Source: Colivicinus sp963607765
GTDB lineage: Bacteria > Bacillota_I > Bacilli_A > Erysipelotrichales > Erysipelotrichaceae
NCBI GenBank assembly: GCA_963607765.1
Contig: CAVDDT010000003.1
Span: 1 to 64,000, forward strand
Reading direction: 5' to 3'
DNA: 64,000 bases
This document shows, one piece after another, positions 14,471-24,636 of the stretch. A program made the position numbers and the translations under genes. The first letter of the stretch is position 1. Each line of letters starts with the position of its first letter. Under the pieces are notes generated by a model. It was not told the origin of the DNA. It did not search any database and saw nothing but the letters and a program-made list of their open reading frames with translations.

Positions 14471-17019
14471 TGAATCTTTTAGAATTTTTAAAGGCGGATG
14501 GAAAGAAAATTATCATTACTGACGATAGCGATAATTTAAATAGGATTATTAAAATGTATGCCATAAATGGCAATGGTTTTCTTAACGCTAGAGTAATAAA
14601 TATTATCGATGTGGCAAAAGAAATAATCATTGAACATTTTCTTAATGAAAATAATTTATCTTTTATCAATATGATAGATGATGAAATATCTGTTAATCTA
14701 TTAGAAACAATCATTGAAGAAAACGCTAATGATATCATTCCTGAATCTTCTTATTCGCTAGATACCGCAAGGGAGGTTTTAAGAAACATTAATATCCTAA
14801 GGAGTAATGATTCTAATTTAAATTATGATGATTATAAAACTCTATATTTAAAAAATATTATCGATAAATATGAAGAAAAATTAAAAGGATTGAAAGTATA
14901 TGATGGTGTTTCTTTAATTAAAGATGCATTAAAGAATTGTTTTGCATCAAATGAAAATGTTGCCTTTCTTTTCTTTAATGAAATAAGCGATGAAGAAAGA
15001 AAGATGCTTATTAAAAGATATCCAAATCATTTTGTTTTAGATAGTCCTTGTTATTGCAATAAGATTGCTTTTTCAAAAAGCTACGGTGTATTTAATGAAA
15101 TAAAAAATGTATGTGAAGATATTTTAAATAGAAAACTATCTTTGGGTGATATCAACATTGTTTATCCATCTGTTCAATATGAAAATCCTATTAGAGCGAT
15201 GCTGGAATTATATAAAATTGAATATAATTTTATAAGTGGCCAAAATGGGTTAAATAATTCTTATGTACAAATGCTTATAAGTGTTTTAAAATTTGCAGCT
15301 TCCAATTATTCTTTTTCTTATTTAAGAGATTTGTTTTTTAATAAAGACTTCAAAATTAATGATCTCAATCTTCCTAAAGAATATAATCAAACGGTAAAAA
15401 ATGGAATTGGTTTTGGGGCTAATCGCTATTTTAATGATGAATATTATAAAGATAATAGCCTTGAGTTTGTTTCTTTTTTAAGACAGTTAGTTACTACTTT
15501 AAAAGAATATGATGGAAACAAAGTCTTCTTATCAGAACTGTTGTCTTCTTTAAATGAATTGCTTGTTTCTTATTGCGACAAAAAGATTAATACAAGTTTT
15601 TTAAATACAATAATTGATGATTATAACTTTCTGCAGACAAAAGAAAATTTTAATAATGCTGTTTTAACTTTATTAGATAAAATAAGCAATATTACTATTT
15701 GCGATAATGAAGAAGATAACAAAATTAATTTATATTTAATTAAAAAGAAAGTTAAGGTATTAACACGCAAATACAATTATGTTGTTGGCTTATCAGAAAG
15801 CTATTTTACTTTAAATAATAGCGAATCGCCTTTATTGAGTGATGATGAACTAGAAAAATATTTAATTTCTAGTGAACGCTTTAAGGCAAACAATAAGGAA
15901 GAAGTACACCAAACAACCTTTATTAATTCTTTCAATTATTTGAATGATTGTGAAATTTATTATAGTTATCCTTATTTTGACACTGTTAATAATATGGAGC
16001 TTTCTAAAAGTTCACTTTATTTAAGATTGCAAAAAAAATATGGTGTTGTTGATTCTGATATTAAGACTAATAGTTCATATGATTTTATTAATCGTGATAT
16101 AAGGATTTCAAATCGATATGAATTCAAAAAGATTGATAGCGAAAACAAAGATATATTAGATATCACTATATCAGCTTCAGCTTTGGAGGAATTGGCAGCT
16201 TGCTCCTTTAAATATTATTATCATTATGACAAACATCTAAAATTATATGAAAGTAGGGATTTTAATCCTACCACTTTCTTAGAGGCAGTTGATTTTGGAA
16301 CGTTCGTTCATGCGATTTTTGAGAAATACATTAGCGAAAAATTTATTAAAAGAAATGAGTATGGTTCTTCTTTTGACGAAAAAATGTATGAAGATGTTTT
16401 TAAGGAAGTTTTAGATGAAATTAAAAAAACTTGTCCAGTTGGTTTAGCTAATGCATATGATAAGGATGTTTCTAAAGTAAGACAGGGAAGCATTAATTAT
16501 CTTGAAAAGTTTCATGATGATTTTAAAAAGACGAAGTGGAAAGTTTATGCGTGTGAATATAAGCTAGATCCTTTAAAGAATACAATTGTTTTTGAATACG
16601 ATGAGAAAACAATCAGATTACATATTAAGGGCAGTGTTGATAGAATCGATTATTATGATGATGAAAATGGCAGACATTATCGAATAGTTGACTATAAAAC
16701 TGGTAAGAAAAAGAAGAAGGAAAAAGATGTTAAGGACAATAAAACTTTTCAATATTTCTTATATAAAAAAGCTTTATTGAATAATGAAAATAAGGAATTC
16801 ACAAAGGGTGACATTGAATCTTTTAGCTATGTTTTTCCTTTTGAGAAGAAATCATTTAATCAAGAATATAATCCAGAAATAAGTGAAAAGAACGAAGATA
16901 AGATAAGAGAAATTTTGGGCAATTACTTTATTTATAAGGACTTTAAGAAATGTGATAATTGCACATATTGTGATTACGCTAAATGCTGTTTAATAAAAGA
17001 GGAAAATGGTGATGAGTGA
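14470..17019 (+). CDS. addB: AddB-type helicase-nuclease subunit
   Basis: 849 aa, much shorter than the usual 1,100-1,200. The C-terminal third is clear: a PD-(D/E)xK nuclease (HIKGSVDRIDYYDDENG, then RIVDYKTGK) and the closing cysteines CDNCTYCDYAKCC, which with an upstream Cys in LAACSFKYYY hold an iron-sulfur cluster. The N-terminal helicase-like part is strongly diverged and lacks a Walker A motif, as in RexB. With AddA it processes double-strand breaks for RecA. The gene reads through intact, so the size reflects a compact lineage form. Confidence 0.9.
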   Translation: MNLLEFLKADGKKIIITDDSDNLNRIIKMYAINGNGFLNARVINIIDVAKEIIIEHFLNENNLSFINMIDDEISVNLLETIIEENANDIIPESSYSLDTAREVLRNINILRSNDSNLNYDDYKTLYLKNIIDKYEEKLKGLKVYDGVSLIKDALKNCFASNENVAFLFFNEISDEERKMLIKRYPNHFVLDSPCYCNKIAFSKSYGVFNEIKNVCEDILNRKLSLGDINIVYPSVQYENPIRAMLELYKIEYNFISGQNGLNNSYVQMLISVLKFAASNYSFSYLRDLFFNKDFKINDLNLPKEYNQTVKNGIGFGANRYFNDEYYKDNSLEFVSFLRQLVTTLKEYDGNKVFLSELLSSLNELLVSYCDKKINTSFLNTIIDDYNFLQTKENFNNAVLTLLDKISNITICDNEEDNKINLYLIKKKVKVLTRKYNYVVGLSESYFTLNNSESPLLSDDELEKYLISSERFKANNKEEVHQTTFINSFNYLNDCEIYYSYPYFDTVNNMELSKSSLYLRLQKKYGVVDSDIKTNSSYDFINRDIRISNRYEFKKIDSENKDILDITISASALEELAACSFKYYYHYDKHLKLYESRDFNPTTFLEAVDFGTFVHAIFEKYISEKFIKRNEYGSSFDEKMYEDVFKEVLDEIKKTCPVGLANAYDKDVSKVRQGSINYLEKFHDDFKKTKWKVYACEYKLDPLKNTIVFEYDEKTIRLHIKGSVDRIDYYDDENGRHYRIVDYKTGKKKKKEKDVKDNKTFQYFLYKKALLNNENKEFTKGDIESFSYVFPFEKKSFNQEYNPEISEKNEDKIREILGNYFIYKDFKKCDNCTYCDYAKCCLIKEENGDE

Positions 17020-20000
17020 ACAAGAATTAAGAGATTATATTGTAAACAATACTGATGAATCTTATTTTATTAAGGCTGGTGCTGGAGCTGGAAAAACATA
17101 TATTATTGTCAAAAGAATTATCAATCAATTAGCTAGTGGTTTTCTGCCAAGCGAGATAGTTGTGATTACTTTTACAGAAAAAGCTAGTCAAGAACTTTTA
17201 AGTAGAATTGTTTTTGAAGTGAATGAAGCATCTGTTAACGAAAAAGATGAAAAGCGTAAGAATAATTTATTGAATGCTTTAAAAAATATTGATTCGATGC
17301 AGATTTCAACTATTCACTCTTTTTGTAATAAGCTCATTGCTGAAAGAATATTTAACGCGCATCTTCCTGTGGGCGTAAAACTTTTGATGGATGAAGAGTT
17401 GGAAATAAAACTTAGAGAATTTTTTGATGCTCATTACTTGGAATATCGAGAAAAAATTGAAAAAGCAGAGGATATTTGGAATGGAAATGTTACTGAAAAA
17501 GTCTTTAAATTATTTCAAGCAATCTTATATTTAAGTGATGATACATTAATTTGCTATGATAAAAAACTATTAGAAAGTGATTTTGATAGTGCTATTGAGA
17601 AAGCGTTTAATGATTTTTATGATGGACTTATAAAAATAGCTAGTCGTTATAGTGGACAAGAATTTAAATGCTTAAAAGATGCCAACAAGGCTTTCTTATC
17701 TTCGATAGTTAAAGCTTATGAATCTAATAGTTATGATGATTTGTATTCAATTACTAAAAAGGATGAAAAATCCATTATTGCTAAAAGAGGGACACCGATT
17801 TTAAAAGAATATTTAGAAGATGCTAAGCAAGATGTGGATGAATTAGCGGAAGAGTATAATAAAGTAGCCGTTAATATCAATGCTTTAAAAGTTGCTGCAA
17901 TTGCTGATATTGCAGTATGCTTAAGAAATGATTTCAAAAATCAGAATAAGAATTTTATTACTAATGATGATCTTTTAAATATTGCTTGCAAGCTTGTTTT
18001 TGAAAAAGAAGCATATGATTTTTACCATAAAAAATATAAGTGTTTCTATGTAGATGAATTTCAAGATACCGATCATGTGCAAGCCAGCATGATTCTAAAA
18101 CTTTGTTCAAAGAGTTTTGATGATGATGATTTGTGTCCTGGAAAACTTGTGGTTGTAGGTGACTATAAACAATCTATTTATCGTTTCAGGGGAGCAGACA
18201 TAGCTGAATATACTAGGGTTGAAAATATCTTTAGAAAACAAGAAGATGCAAAAATCAAGATTATTGATTTATCATTTAATTTTAGGAGTTCTCAGCATGT
18301 GATCGATTATGTAAATGATAATTTCAAGAATAAAATAGACAACTACGTTCCGATGATTTATTCTTTAAAAGAAAAAAGAGATTATGCTTTAAGCTTGAAG
18401 AATTATGATGAAAATAAAATAATTGAAGGTATATATTTTTCGAATACAATCATAACAAATAAAGATGTTTTTGAAAGTGATATTACCAATATTGAAAGGT
18501 GCATAAAGGGATTAGTTAATAATTATTATGTTTTTGATAAAAAGAAAAATTATCGAAAAATAAAATATAGTGATTTTTTAATTCTTACTAAGAATACAAC
18601 GCATATGACTAAATATGTGAATGAACTTATTAAAAGAGGAATTCCTATATCTTTAGCAGGTAAGATCGATGTTGAAGATAATATTGAGACAAATAAGTTT
18701 GTTAGGTTATATGAATACTTGTCTTTGAACAGTCCTGATCAAATTTCAAAAGAGTCTATTCTTCAACAAATATATGATGACTTAACTTATAAATACAAAT
18801 TTGATAAGAATATATTAGATGATTTAAGAAATGAGACAAAGGGATACGATGGCTATTCTTTGGCTTTATATATGCTTAATCATTTAGAACTTATTTTAAG
18901 TGCTGGTCTATATAGTAAGGAAAAGATGGGCTCGATAGAGTCAACTTTGATTCAAATGGTAGAAAATGTTATTTCCAATAATGAAAACAATTATCTATTG
19001 TTAATTAAAGCTTTTTATGATTATTTAAAACTAGATATTAAAAAGCAATTGTCTTTATCAGATGATAATAATGCGGTTAGATTTATGAATGTTCACCAAT
19101 CTAAAGGCCTTGAGGGGAAGATTGTAATAATAGCCGACCGCGTAAAATTAAAAAAAGATAAATTAAGCTCTTATAGAGAAAACAAAGATGGTGATTATTG
19201 TTTCTATCCTAGTGTAGAAAATGGTTTGAATAGTGGCCTGGTTTCTTATCAGAATAATGATGAAATTGTTCAAAAATCTTTAAGAGAAGAAAAAGATGAA
19301 CTTATTAGACTTGAATATACAGCTTTAACTAGAGCTGAAGAAGCTTTGATTGTTTTGCCTGGATGCGAAGATGGTTTTGTGGCAAGCTATAACGTTTTAA
19401 GAAAAAATAATCATTTAAATTCAATTCCTTTCTTAGAAGAAGATGATAAGGAAAAAGAGTATGTTGATTATCAAAAGAAAGAAGATGGGATTATTGATGA
19501 TTGCCAAAAGAAAGCTTTATATAAAGATGTAAGCCCTTCAAAGGAAGAAATCCATGAAGATGCTAGACCCTTTAAAGATGCTAGACCAAAGGGAATGCTA
19601 TTCGGAACTATTATGCATAGATGTTTTGAATTATGCATATTAAACAATGAACTCAATGACGAATACATTATTGATAAAGCAATTCTAGAATCCAATGAAG
19701 AAGAGGCAAGAGAGTATAAGGACTTTTTGCTTAAATTATTGGCTAATTTTAGAGACAGTGAGGTAATGAAACTAGTTAAAAGCAGTGATAAAATTGAGTG
19801 TGAACTACCTTTCTATTATTTTAAAGACAATCAATATATACACGGTTTTTTAGATTTGGTTGTATATAACAAAGATTCTATTACGATTGTAGATTATAAG
19901 TCTGATGCGATGTATAAAGATGAGAGTGGTGAAGAATTTTTGGAAAGATTAAATAAACAATATAGTCCACAATTATCTTTGTATAAAAAGGCAATTAGTA

Positions 20001-20062
20001 ACTTTTATAAAATTAGTGAAGATAAAATAGATACAATTATTTATAATATTGAAGGAGTATAA
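17012..20062 (+). CDS. addA: AddA helicase-nuclease subunit
   Basis: About 1,016 aa, a compact AddA. Superfamily 1 helicase motifs: KAGAGAGKTYIIVKRI (Walker A, about residue 20), TFTEKASQEL, YVDEFQDTD (motif II), VGDYKQSIYRFRGA, MNVHQSKGLEGKIV and LEYTALTRAEEAL. The C-terminal nuclease domain has GTIMHRCFEL, HGFLDLVVY and TIVDYKSD. ATG 17012 is preferred over ATG 17006 because AAAGAGG then lies about 9 nt upstream. It overlaps addB by 8 bp. Start choice aside, the assignment is secure. Confidence 0.95.
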   Translation: MSEQELRDYIVNNTDESYFIKAGAGAGKTYIIVKRIINQLASGFLPSEIVVITFTEKASQELLSRIVFEVNEASVNEKDEKRKNNLLNALKNIDSMQISTIHSFCNKLIAERIFNAHLPVGVKLLMDEELEIKLREFFDAHYLEYREKIEKAEDIWNGNVTEKVFKLFQAILYLSDDTLICYDKKLLESDFDSAIEKAFNDFYDGLIKIASRYSGQEFKCLKDANKAFLSSIVKAYESNSYDDLYSITKKDEKSIIAKRGTPILKEYLEDAKQDVDELAEEYNKVAVNINALKVAAIADIAVCLRNDFKNQNKNFITNDDLLNIACKLVFEKEAYDFYHKKYKCFYVDEFQDTDHVQASMILKLCSKSFDDDDLCPGKLVVVGDYKQSIYRFRGADIAEYTRVENIFRKQEDAKIKIIDLSFNFRSSQHVIDYVNDNFKNKIDNYVPMIYSLKEKRDYALSLKNYDENKIIEGIYFSNTIITNKDVFESDITNIERCIKGLVNNYYVFDKKKNYRKIKYSDFLILTKNTTHMTKYVNELIKRGIPISLAGKIDVEDNIETNKFVRLYEYLSLNSPDQISKESILQQIYDDLTYKYKFDKNILDDLRNETKGYDGYSLALYMLNHLELILSAGLYSKEKMGSIESTLIQMVENVISNNENNYLLLIKAFYDYLKLDIKKQLSLSDDNNAVRFMNVHQSKGLEGKIVIIADRVKLKKDKLSSYRENKDGDYCFYPSVENGLNSGLVSYQNNDEIVQKSLREEKDELIRLEYTALTRAEEALIVLPGCEDGFVASYNVLRKNNHLNSIPFLEEDDKEKEYVDYQKKEDGIIDDCQKKALYKDVSPSKEEIHEDARPFKDARPKGMLFGTIMHRCFELCILNNELNDEYIIDKAILESNEEEAREYKDFLLKLLANFRDSEVMKLVKSSDKIECELPFYYFKDNQYIHGFLDLVVYNKDSITIVDYKSDAMYKDESGEEFLERLNKQYSPQLSLYKKAISNFYKISEDKIDTIIYNIEGV

Positions 20063-20063
20063 T

Positions 20064-20567
20064 ATGGCTTTTAGAATTATTGTAGTTATATTGTTTTGCG
20101 CATTATTATTTTATGTATGTTATAAAAATACAGGCACTGATCAAAAAAATATGCTTGGTTTTAGGAACTATCCAGATAATGTACAAGAAGCTTGTAGAAA
20201 AAGTTCAAAGTTAAAAAATATAGTGCCTGAAATTAAAAGCGTAAGTACTATACTTGTATCAAATTTTATTTTGTTTACAATTTTGTTTTCTTTTGTTGGC
20301 GTATTAGCTGTCAATCAATTAAATTTTACAAGCTACTTAGATGCGTTTATTTATTTTTTGATATTAGGCGAAGTATTAAATGCCTTCGACTTATTTGTGA
20401 TTGACTTATTATGGCGGAGGAATACTCCTAGAATTCGCTTTTCTATTTTAAAAGAAAAAGAGCCGTATCAAGATCCAAAAAAACATGTTGATTCTTTTTT
20501 GAGGGGAATCCCTATGTATATCGTTGTAGCCCTTGTGGTGGCTTTTATAGTGAGGTTATTTAAATGA
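20064..20567 (+). CDS. Uncharacterised membrane protein with four predicted helices
   Basis: 167 aa with hydrophobic segments near residues 3-18, 55-80, 85-110 and 147-165. After the first helix there is a conserved-looking cytoplasmic stretch (MLGFRNYPDNVQEACRK) and later DLFVIDLLWRRNTPRIRF. I do not recognise a named family with certainty. ATG 20064 follows GGAG at 8 nt, 1 bp after the addA stop, so it is the fourth gene of the guaD-addB-addA operon; its stop overlaps the next gene by 4 bp. Confidence 0.65.
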   Translation: MAFRIIVVILFCALLFYVCYKNTGTDQKNMLGFRNYPDNVQEACRKSSKLKNIVPEIKSVSTILVSNFILFTILFSFVGVLAVNQLNFTSYLDAFIYFLILGEVLNAFDLFVIDLLWRRNTPRIRFSILKEKEPYQDPKKHVDSFLRGIPMYIVVALVVAFIVRLFK

Positions 20568-20971
20568 ACAAACATATTGAAAAGGCAATGGAATTAAGAG
20601 AAAATCCAAATATTCATTACAATTGTGCACAAGCAATTCTTTGCGCGTATGAAGATGAAATCGGCATTAGCTTTGATAAGGCATTTGATTTAGGCTTTAA
20701 TTTTGGCAGTGGTATGAAGAACGGTGGCGTTTGCGGGACAATTACTGCCGGTCTTATGGTGCTAGGTTTTCTTGGAATTAATGACCCTAATGTTTTAAAT
20801 GAATTTAGAAATAAAATGGCTAGTAAGCATGATGGCATGCTTAATTGCACTGATCTTTTAAGGGCTAACGCTGCTAAAGGTGGCGTTAAAAAAGCCCATT
20901 GTGATGGAATGATTACTGAAGCGATTGAAACACTAGATGAAATCATTGCTAAAGAAAAGGCAGCTTATTAA
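20564..20971 (+). CDS. C_GCAxxG_C_C family protein
   Basis: 135 aa. It shows the spaced signature of the C_GCAxxG_C_C family: NCAQAILCAYEDE near residue 25, GGVCGTITAGLMVLG near residue 62, then NCTDLL and a late AHCDGM. The paired cysteines suggest a redox or metal-binding role; members often sit beside electron-transfer proteins, but function is unproven. The start overlaps the preceding stop (ATGA), ending the guaD-addBA operon. Confidence 0.82.
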   Translation: MNKHIEKAMELRENPNIHYNCAQAILCAYEDEIGISFDKAFDLGFNFGSGMKNGGVCGTITAGLMVLGFLGINDPNVLNEFRNKMASKHDGMLNCTDLLRANAAKGGVKKAHCDGMITEAIETLDEIIAKEKAAY

Positions 20972-20978
20972 GCTACCT
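20951..20978 (-). terminator. Terminator of the copA-csoR-ispG operon
   Basis: On the minus strand AGGTAGCTTAATAAGCTGCCT (one mismatch) is followed by TTTTCTTT. It lies inside the end of the convergent C_GCAxxG_C_C gene. Confidence 0.55.
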
Positions 20979-22014
20979 ACATCTTTTCTATTTCTGCTTT
21001 TAATACAGAGACGACTTGATCTTGAGGAATACTCTTGATGATTTCGCCTTTTTTTATTAATAGTGCACAATCCTTGCCACCAGCTACACCAATATCAGCT
21101 CTTTTTGCCTCAAGCGGGCCATTAACTGGACAGCCCATAATAGCTACATTAATATCTTTATGTACTGTTTCAAGATATTCTTCCATTTCTTTTACGATAG
21201 GAAGCATGTTGTATTGAATTCTTCCACACGTAGGACAAGAAATTAAATTGGCAACATCTTTTTTAAGGCCGCAGTCTCTTAAAAGTTTCTTTGCAACTTT
21301 TACCTCTTCAACCGGGTCATCGCTAATAGAAATTCTAATCGTATCACCAATTCCATCTAGCATCAGATTTCCTAGGGCTAAAGAAGATTTGATAGCGCTA
21401 TTTAATAATCCACCCGCTTCAGTCACGCCTAAATGAAGAGGGTAATTAAATGTATTTGAAGCTAAATTATAAGCCTTAATGCATTCGAGTGGATCTGATG
21501 ATTTAAAAGATAAGCACACATCATGGAAGTCCATTTCTTCTAATATTCTTAAATGGTCTTTTGCGCTTTCAATCATAGCTTCTTCTGAATGCTTGTATTT
21601 TTTATTCAAAGAACCGCCATTAATGCCAATTCTAATTGGAATATGTCTTTCTTTGCAAAGTGTAACTATTTCTCTGATTTTTTCTTCGTTTTCTATATTT
21701 CCGGGATTTAAACGAATCTTGTCTGTTCCATTATTGATGGCAGCTATCGCGAAATCAGGATTGAAGTGAATGTCTGAAACGATTGGAATATGAATTTCTT
21801 TTTTGATTTCTTTGATTGCTTTAGCATCCTCTAATTCCAAAATAGCAACTCTAATAATTTCACATCCAGCTTCTTCAAGTCTCTTAATTTGTTCAACTGT
21901 AGCTTTAACATCTTTGGTTTTGGCATTTGTCATAGATTGAATAACAACCTTATTTTGACCGCCGATTTTTACACCACCAACATCAATTTGCCTAGTTGTT
22001 TCTCTTCTTATCAT
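20977..22014 (-). CDS. ispG: 4-hydroxy-3-methylbut-2-enyl diphosphate synthase (GcpE)
   Basis: A 345-aa enzyme of the MEP isoprenoid pathway, reductively converting MEcPP to HMBPP with a 4Fe-4S cluster. Signature parts: RQIDVGGVKIGGQNKVVIQSMTNAKTKD at the N terminus, PIVSDIHFNPDFAIAAI, RLNPGNI, then cluster cysteines in ISCPTCGRIQYNM and MGCPVNGPLEAKRADIGVAGG. Length is the usual bacterial type. It overlaps csoR by 4 bp, so it is transcribed as the last gene of a copper-regulated operon, which is unusual for a core metabolic enzyme. Confidence 0.96.
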   Translation of the reverse strand: MIRRETTRQIDVGGVKIGGQNKVVIQSMTNAKTKDVKATVEQIKRLEEAGCEIIRVAILELEDAKAIKEIKKEIHIPIVSDIHFNPDFAIAAINNGTDKIRLNPGNIENEEKIREIVTLCKERHIPIRIGINGGSLNKKYKHSEEAMIESAKDHLRILEEMDFHDVCLSFKSSDPLECIKAYNLASNTFNYPLHLGVTEAGGLLNSAIKSSLALGNLMLDGIGDTIRISISDDPVEEVKVAKKLLRDCGLKKDVANLISCPTCGRIQYNMLPIVKEMEEYLETVHKDINVAIMGCPVNGPLEAKRADIGVAGGKDCALLIKKGEIIKSIPQDQVVSVLKAEIEKM

Positions 22015-22268
22015 ACTTGTTTCTCCAGTGCTTTTATTACTTCATCAATTTTACTATCATCACCATCTTTTATCGCGTTTTTTACACAACAATCAATATG
22101 ATTTTTTAAAATTAAGTTAGTTGTTTTTTTAAGTAGAGAACGAGTGGCATTTAATTGGTCGGTAATGTCAAGGCAATAGCGATCTTCTTCAACCATTTTA
22201 ATGATGCCATCGAGCTGTCCTCTTGCGATACTTAAGTATTTTTTTACTTTATCTTGGTCTTTACTCAT
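22011..22268 (-). CDS. csoR: CsoR-type copper-sensing repressor
   Basis: 85 aa, all alpha-helical CsoR/RcnR fold. The Cu(I) ligands match the CsoR pattern Cys-x24-His-x3-Cys: Cys32, His57 and Cys61 (an extra Cys60 lies beside it). Copper binding releases the protein from DNA. It overlaps copA by 8 bp, so it is made with the pump it controls; an operator of matching type lies upstream of copA. Confidence 0.93.
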   Translation of the reverse strand: MSKDQDKVKKYLSIARGQLDGIIKMVEEDRYCLDITDQLNATRSLLKKTTNLILKNHIDCCVKNAIKDGDDSKIDEVIKALEKQV

Positions 22269-24621
22269 TAACTATTTCCTTGACTTCATAGCCGGCATTT
22301 TCAATAGCATCGGTAATTGTCTGATTATCAATTGCGGTATTTTTGATATAAGCTTTTTTATCTTCTAAGCTTACTTCAACTTCACATCCTAAAGCTTCTA
22401 AAGCCTCTTTTACATGCTTAACGCAATTCTTGCACATCATTCCTTCTACTGTAACAGTCTTGTTCATGGTTTTAATTTCCTCCTTTTTTATTGTGTTTAT
22501 TCTAAGTGCATTGCCTAAAACAAACATCGAACTAATCCACATGGCAACAGCGCCAATCATTGGATTTAGTTTTAGTCCAAAATCATTATAGAAAACTCCG
22601 GCGGCAATCGGAATACAAATTGCATTATAGCCAAGTGCCCAAAATAAGTTTTCTTTTATTATTCTAAGCGTTTTTTTGCTTAAGTCATATAGGAAAGCGA
22701 TATCGTTTAGATCGTTTTTCATCAAAATAACATCGCTACTTGCACTAGCTATATCACTACTAGCTTTAATCGAAATAGAAACATCTGCACATGATAAGGC
22801 GATGGAATCATTTACACCATCACCAACCATTGCCACTTTTCCATTTTCTTTTTCTTCATTTACCAATTTATTTTTATCTTCTGGTTTAACTTCGGCTAGA
22901 TATTTTTCTATGCCCAATAGATTTGCTGCTTTTTTAGCGGCAATAGTATTATCGCCAGTGCACATAATTGGGGTGATGTTTCTTTTTTTAAGATTTGCTA
23001 TCGCAATTTTTGAAGTATCTCTTAGAATGTCAGTTAAATAAACAATTCCCATTAAGCGTCCATTTTTAGATAAGCCAATATATGAATAATTATTTAATTT
23101 AGCAAGTGAAACATATTCTTCTTTGATATTAAGCATCTTGCTATTGCCGGCTAAATAGATATCTTCTCCTTTGATTGCCTTAACCCCTTCTCCAGCAATA
23201 AATTCAACCTTGTCGAATTCAGTATTGCCATTTGGATATTTTTTTAAGACAGCTTTAGCGATAGGGTGATTTTGAGTTTTCTCTATAGAACTTAATATTT
23301 CCACAAATTCATCATCGATAACCGTTGTTTCAACGACATTTAAACTATTTTTAGTAAGTGTGCCTGTCTTATCGAAAATGACTGTTTTTAAATTTCCAGT
23401 AATCTCTAAAATTTCTGGTTTTTTAATCAAAACACCTTCTTTAGCACTTCTGCCGGTTGCTACAGCTATAGCAGCCGGCGTTGCAAGGCCAAGTGCACAT
23501 GGGCAGCTTATTACCAAAACACACATTGCAAAGTTTAAACTAAGTTCTATGTCTTTGCTTACTAGATACCAAATAATAAAGGTAACAAGTGAGATGCTCA
23601 TAACTGCAAAAACAAAGTAATTTGATATTTTGTCGGCAAATCTTTCGATAGGGATTTTTTCTGTTGTTGCTTTTTTTGTGAGATTGATGATGTTAGATAA
23701 AACGGTCATGTTGGAACTTTTGGTGATTTTTATCTCAATTGTTCCAGTTGTGTTTATGGTTCCTCCGATTACTTCATCATTTATATTTTTTTCAACAGGC
23801 AAAGATTCACCTGTGACCATTGATTCATCGACGCTAGTTTGTCCTTTTATAATAATTCCATCTTGAGGAATGGATTCACCAGGCCTAACAATTAACGTGT
23901 CATTCTTTTTTATTTCGCTAATTGGCACTACTTTTTCCTCACCATCTTTCAAAAGATGTGCTTCCATCGGAATTAAAGTGGCCAACCCTCTAATTATTTT
24001 TGTTGTTTTGGTTTTGGTATTTCCTTCAATATATTTGCCTATTGCTACAATTGTAACAACCATGGCAGCTGTTTCAAAATATAGATTATAGTTTGCATAG
24101 CCTAAGTTAATTTTATATAGTGCCCATATTGAATAAAAATAAGATACACTGCTAGACAAAGCCACAAGGGAGTCCATATTTGGACTTAAATGAAACAATG
24201 ATTTAAAACCCGAAATAAAGAAATGATTATAGATAAATAAGATGATTGTACATAATATAAGCTGCATGATAGCTTTATAGCTCAAGCCTACCATCATCAT
24301 TGGATCTATTTGATCCTCCATATGCATTGAACTCATTGAAAAATACATTAGTGCAGCACATAACAATATTGAAACAATTAACTTGATTTTATCTTTATTA
24401 ACTTCTTTTTCCTTTGTAAGAAGCAGCTTATAACCAGCATTGTTAACTGCTTTTGCTAAAGCGTCTTCGGAAATCTTGTTTTCATCATAGTTAATAGTTA
24501 CTTCATTTTCAAGTAAATTAACTACAGCATTATTTACGCCATCACTTTTATTTAAAGCGTTTTCGACATTTCGCTTGCATATTACGCAAGTCATGCCTGA
24601 TACTTCATAGGTTTTTTCCAT
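22261..24621 (-). CDS. copA: Cu(I)-exporting P1B-type ATPase with an extra C-terminal heavy-metal domain
   Basis: 786 aa. The N-terminal HMA domain has GMTCVIC (Cys12, Cys15), then eight membrane helices with the ion-site motif SCPCALG, phosphorylation site FDKTGTLT, the HP motif in TQNHPIA, and GDGVNDSIAL. After the last helices and a short linker a second HMA domain follows (about residues 720-786, GMMCKNC) that looks like a fused CopZ chaperone. A Met/His-rich loop (SMSSMHMEDQIDPMMM) follows the first helix. It pumps Cu(I) out of the cytoplasm. Divergent from dnaE. Confidence 0.95.
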   Translation of the reverse strand: MEKTYEVSGMTCVICKRNVENALNKSDGVNNAVVNLLENEVTINYDENKISEDALAKAVNNAGYKLLLTKEKEVNKDKIKLIVSILLCAALMYFSMSSMHMEDQIDPMMMVGLSYKAIMQLILCTIILFIYNHFFISGFKSLFHLSPNMDSLVALSSSVSYFYSIWALYKINLGYANYNLYFETAAMVVTIVAIGKYIEGNTKTKTTKIIRGLATLIPMEAHLLKDGEEKVVPISEIKKNDTLIVRPGESIPQDGIIIKGQTSVDESMVTGESLPVEKNINDEVIGGTINTTGTIEIKITKSSNMTVLSNIINLTKKATTEKIPIERFADKISNYFVFAVMSISLVTFIIWYLVSKDIELSLNFAMCVLVISCPCALGLATPAAIAVATGRSAKEGVLIKKPEILEITGNLKTVIFDKTGTLTKNSLNVVETTVIDDEFVEILSSIEKTQNHPIAKAVLKKYPNGNTEFDKVEFIAGEGVKAIKGEDIYLAGNSKMLNIKEEYVSLAKLNNYSYIGLSKNGRLMGIVYLTDILRDTSKIAIANLKKRNITPIMCTGDNTIAAKKAANLLGIEKYLAEVKPEDKNKLVNEEKENGKVAMVGDGVNDSIALSCADVSISIKASSDIASASSDVILMKNDLNDIAFLYDLSKKTLRIIKENLFWALGYNAICIPIAAGVFYNDFGLKLNPMIGAVAMWISSMFVLGNALRINTIKKEEIKTMNKTVTVEGMMCKNCVKHVKEALEALGCEVEVSLEDKKAYIKNTAIDNQTITDAIENAGYEVKEIVNE

Positions 24622-24636
24622 TTCTACTCCTACTCT

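Noticed and set aside
14470..17019. AddB as truncated or frameshifted gene
   Set aside because: Reading frame is open over 849 codons with intact C-terminal nuclease and cysteine cluster and proper overlaps on both sides; short but complete.
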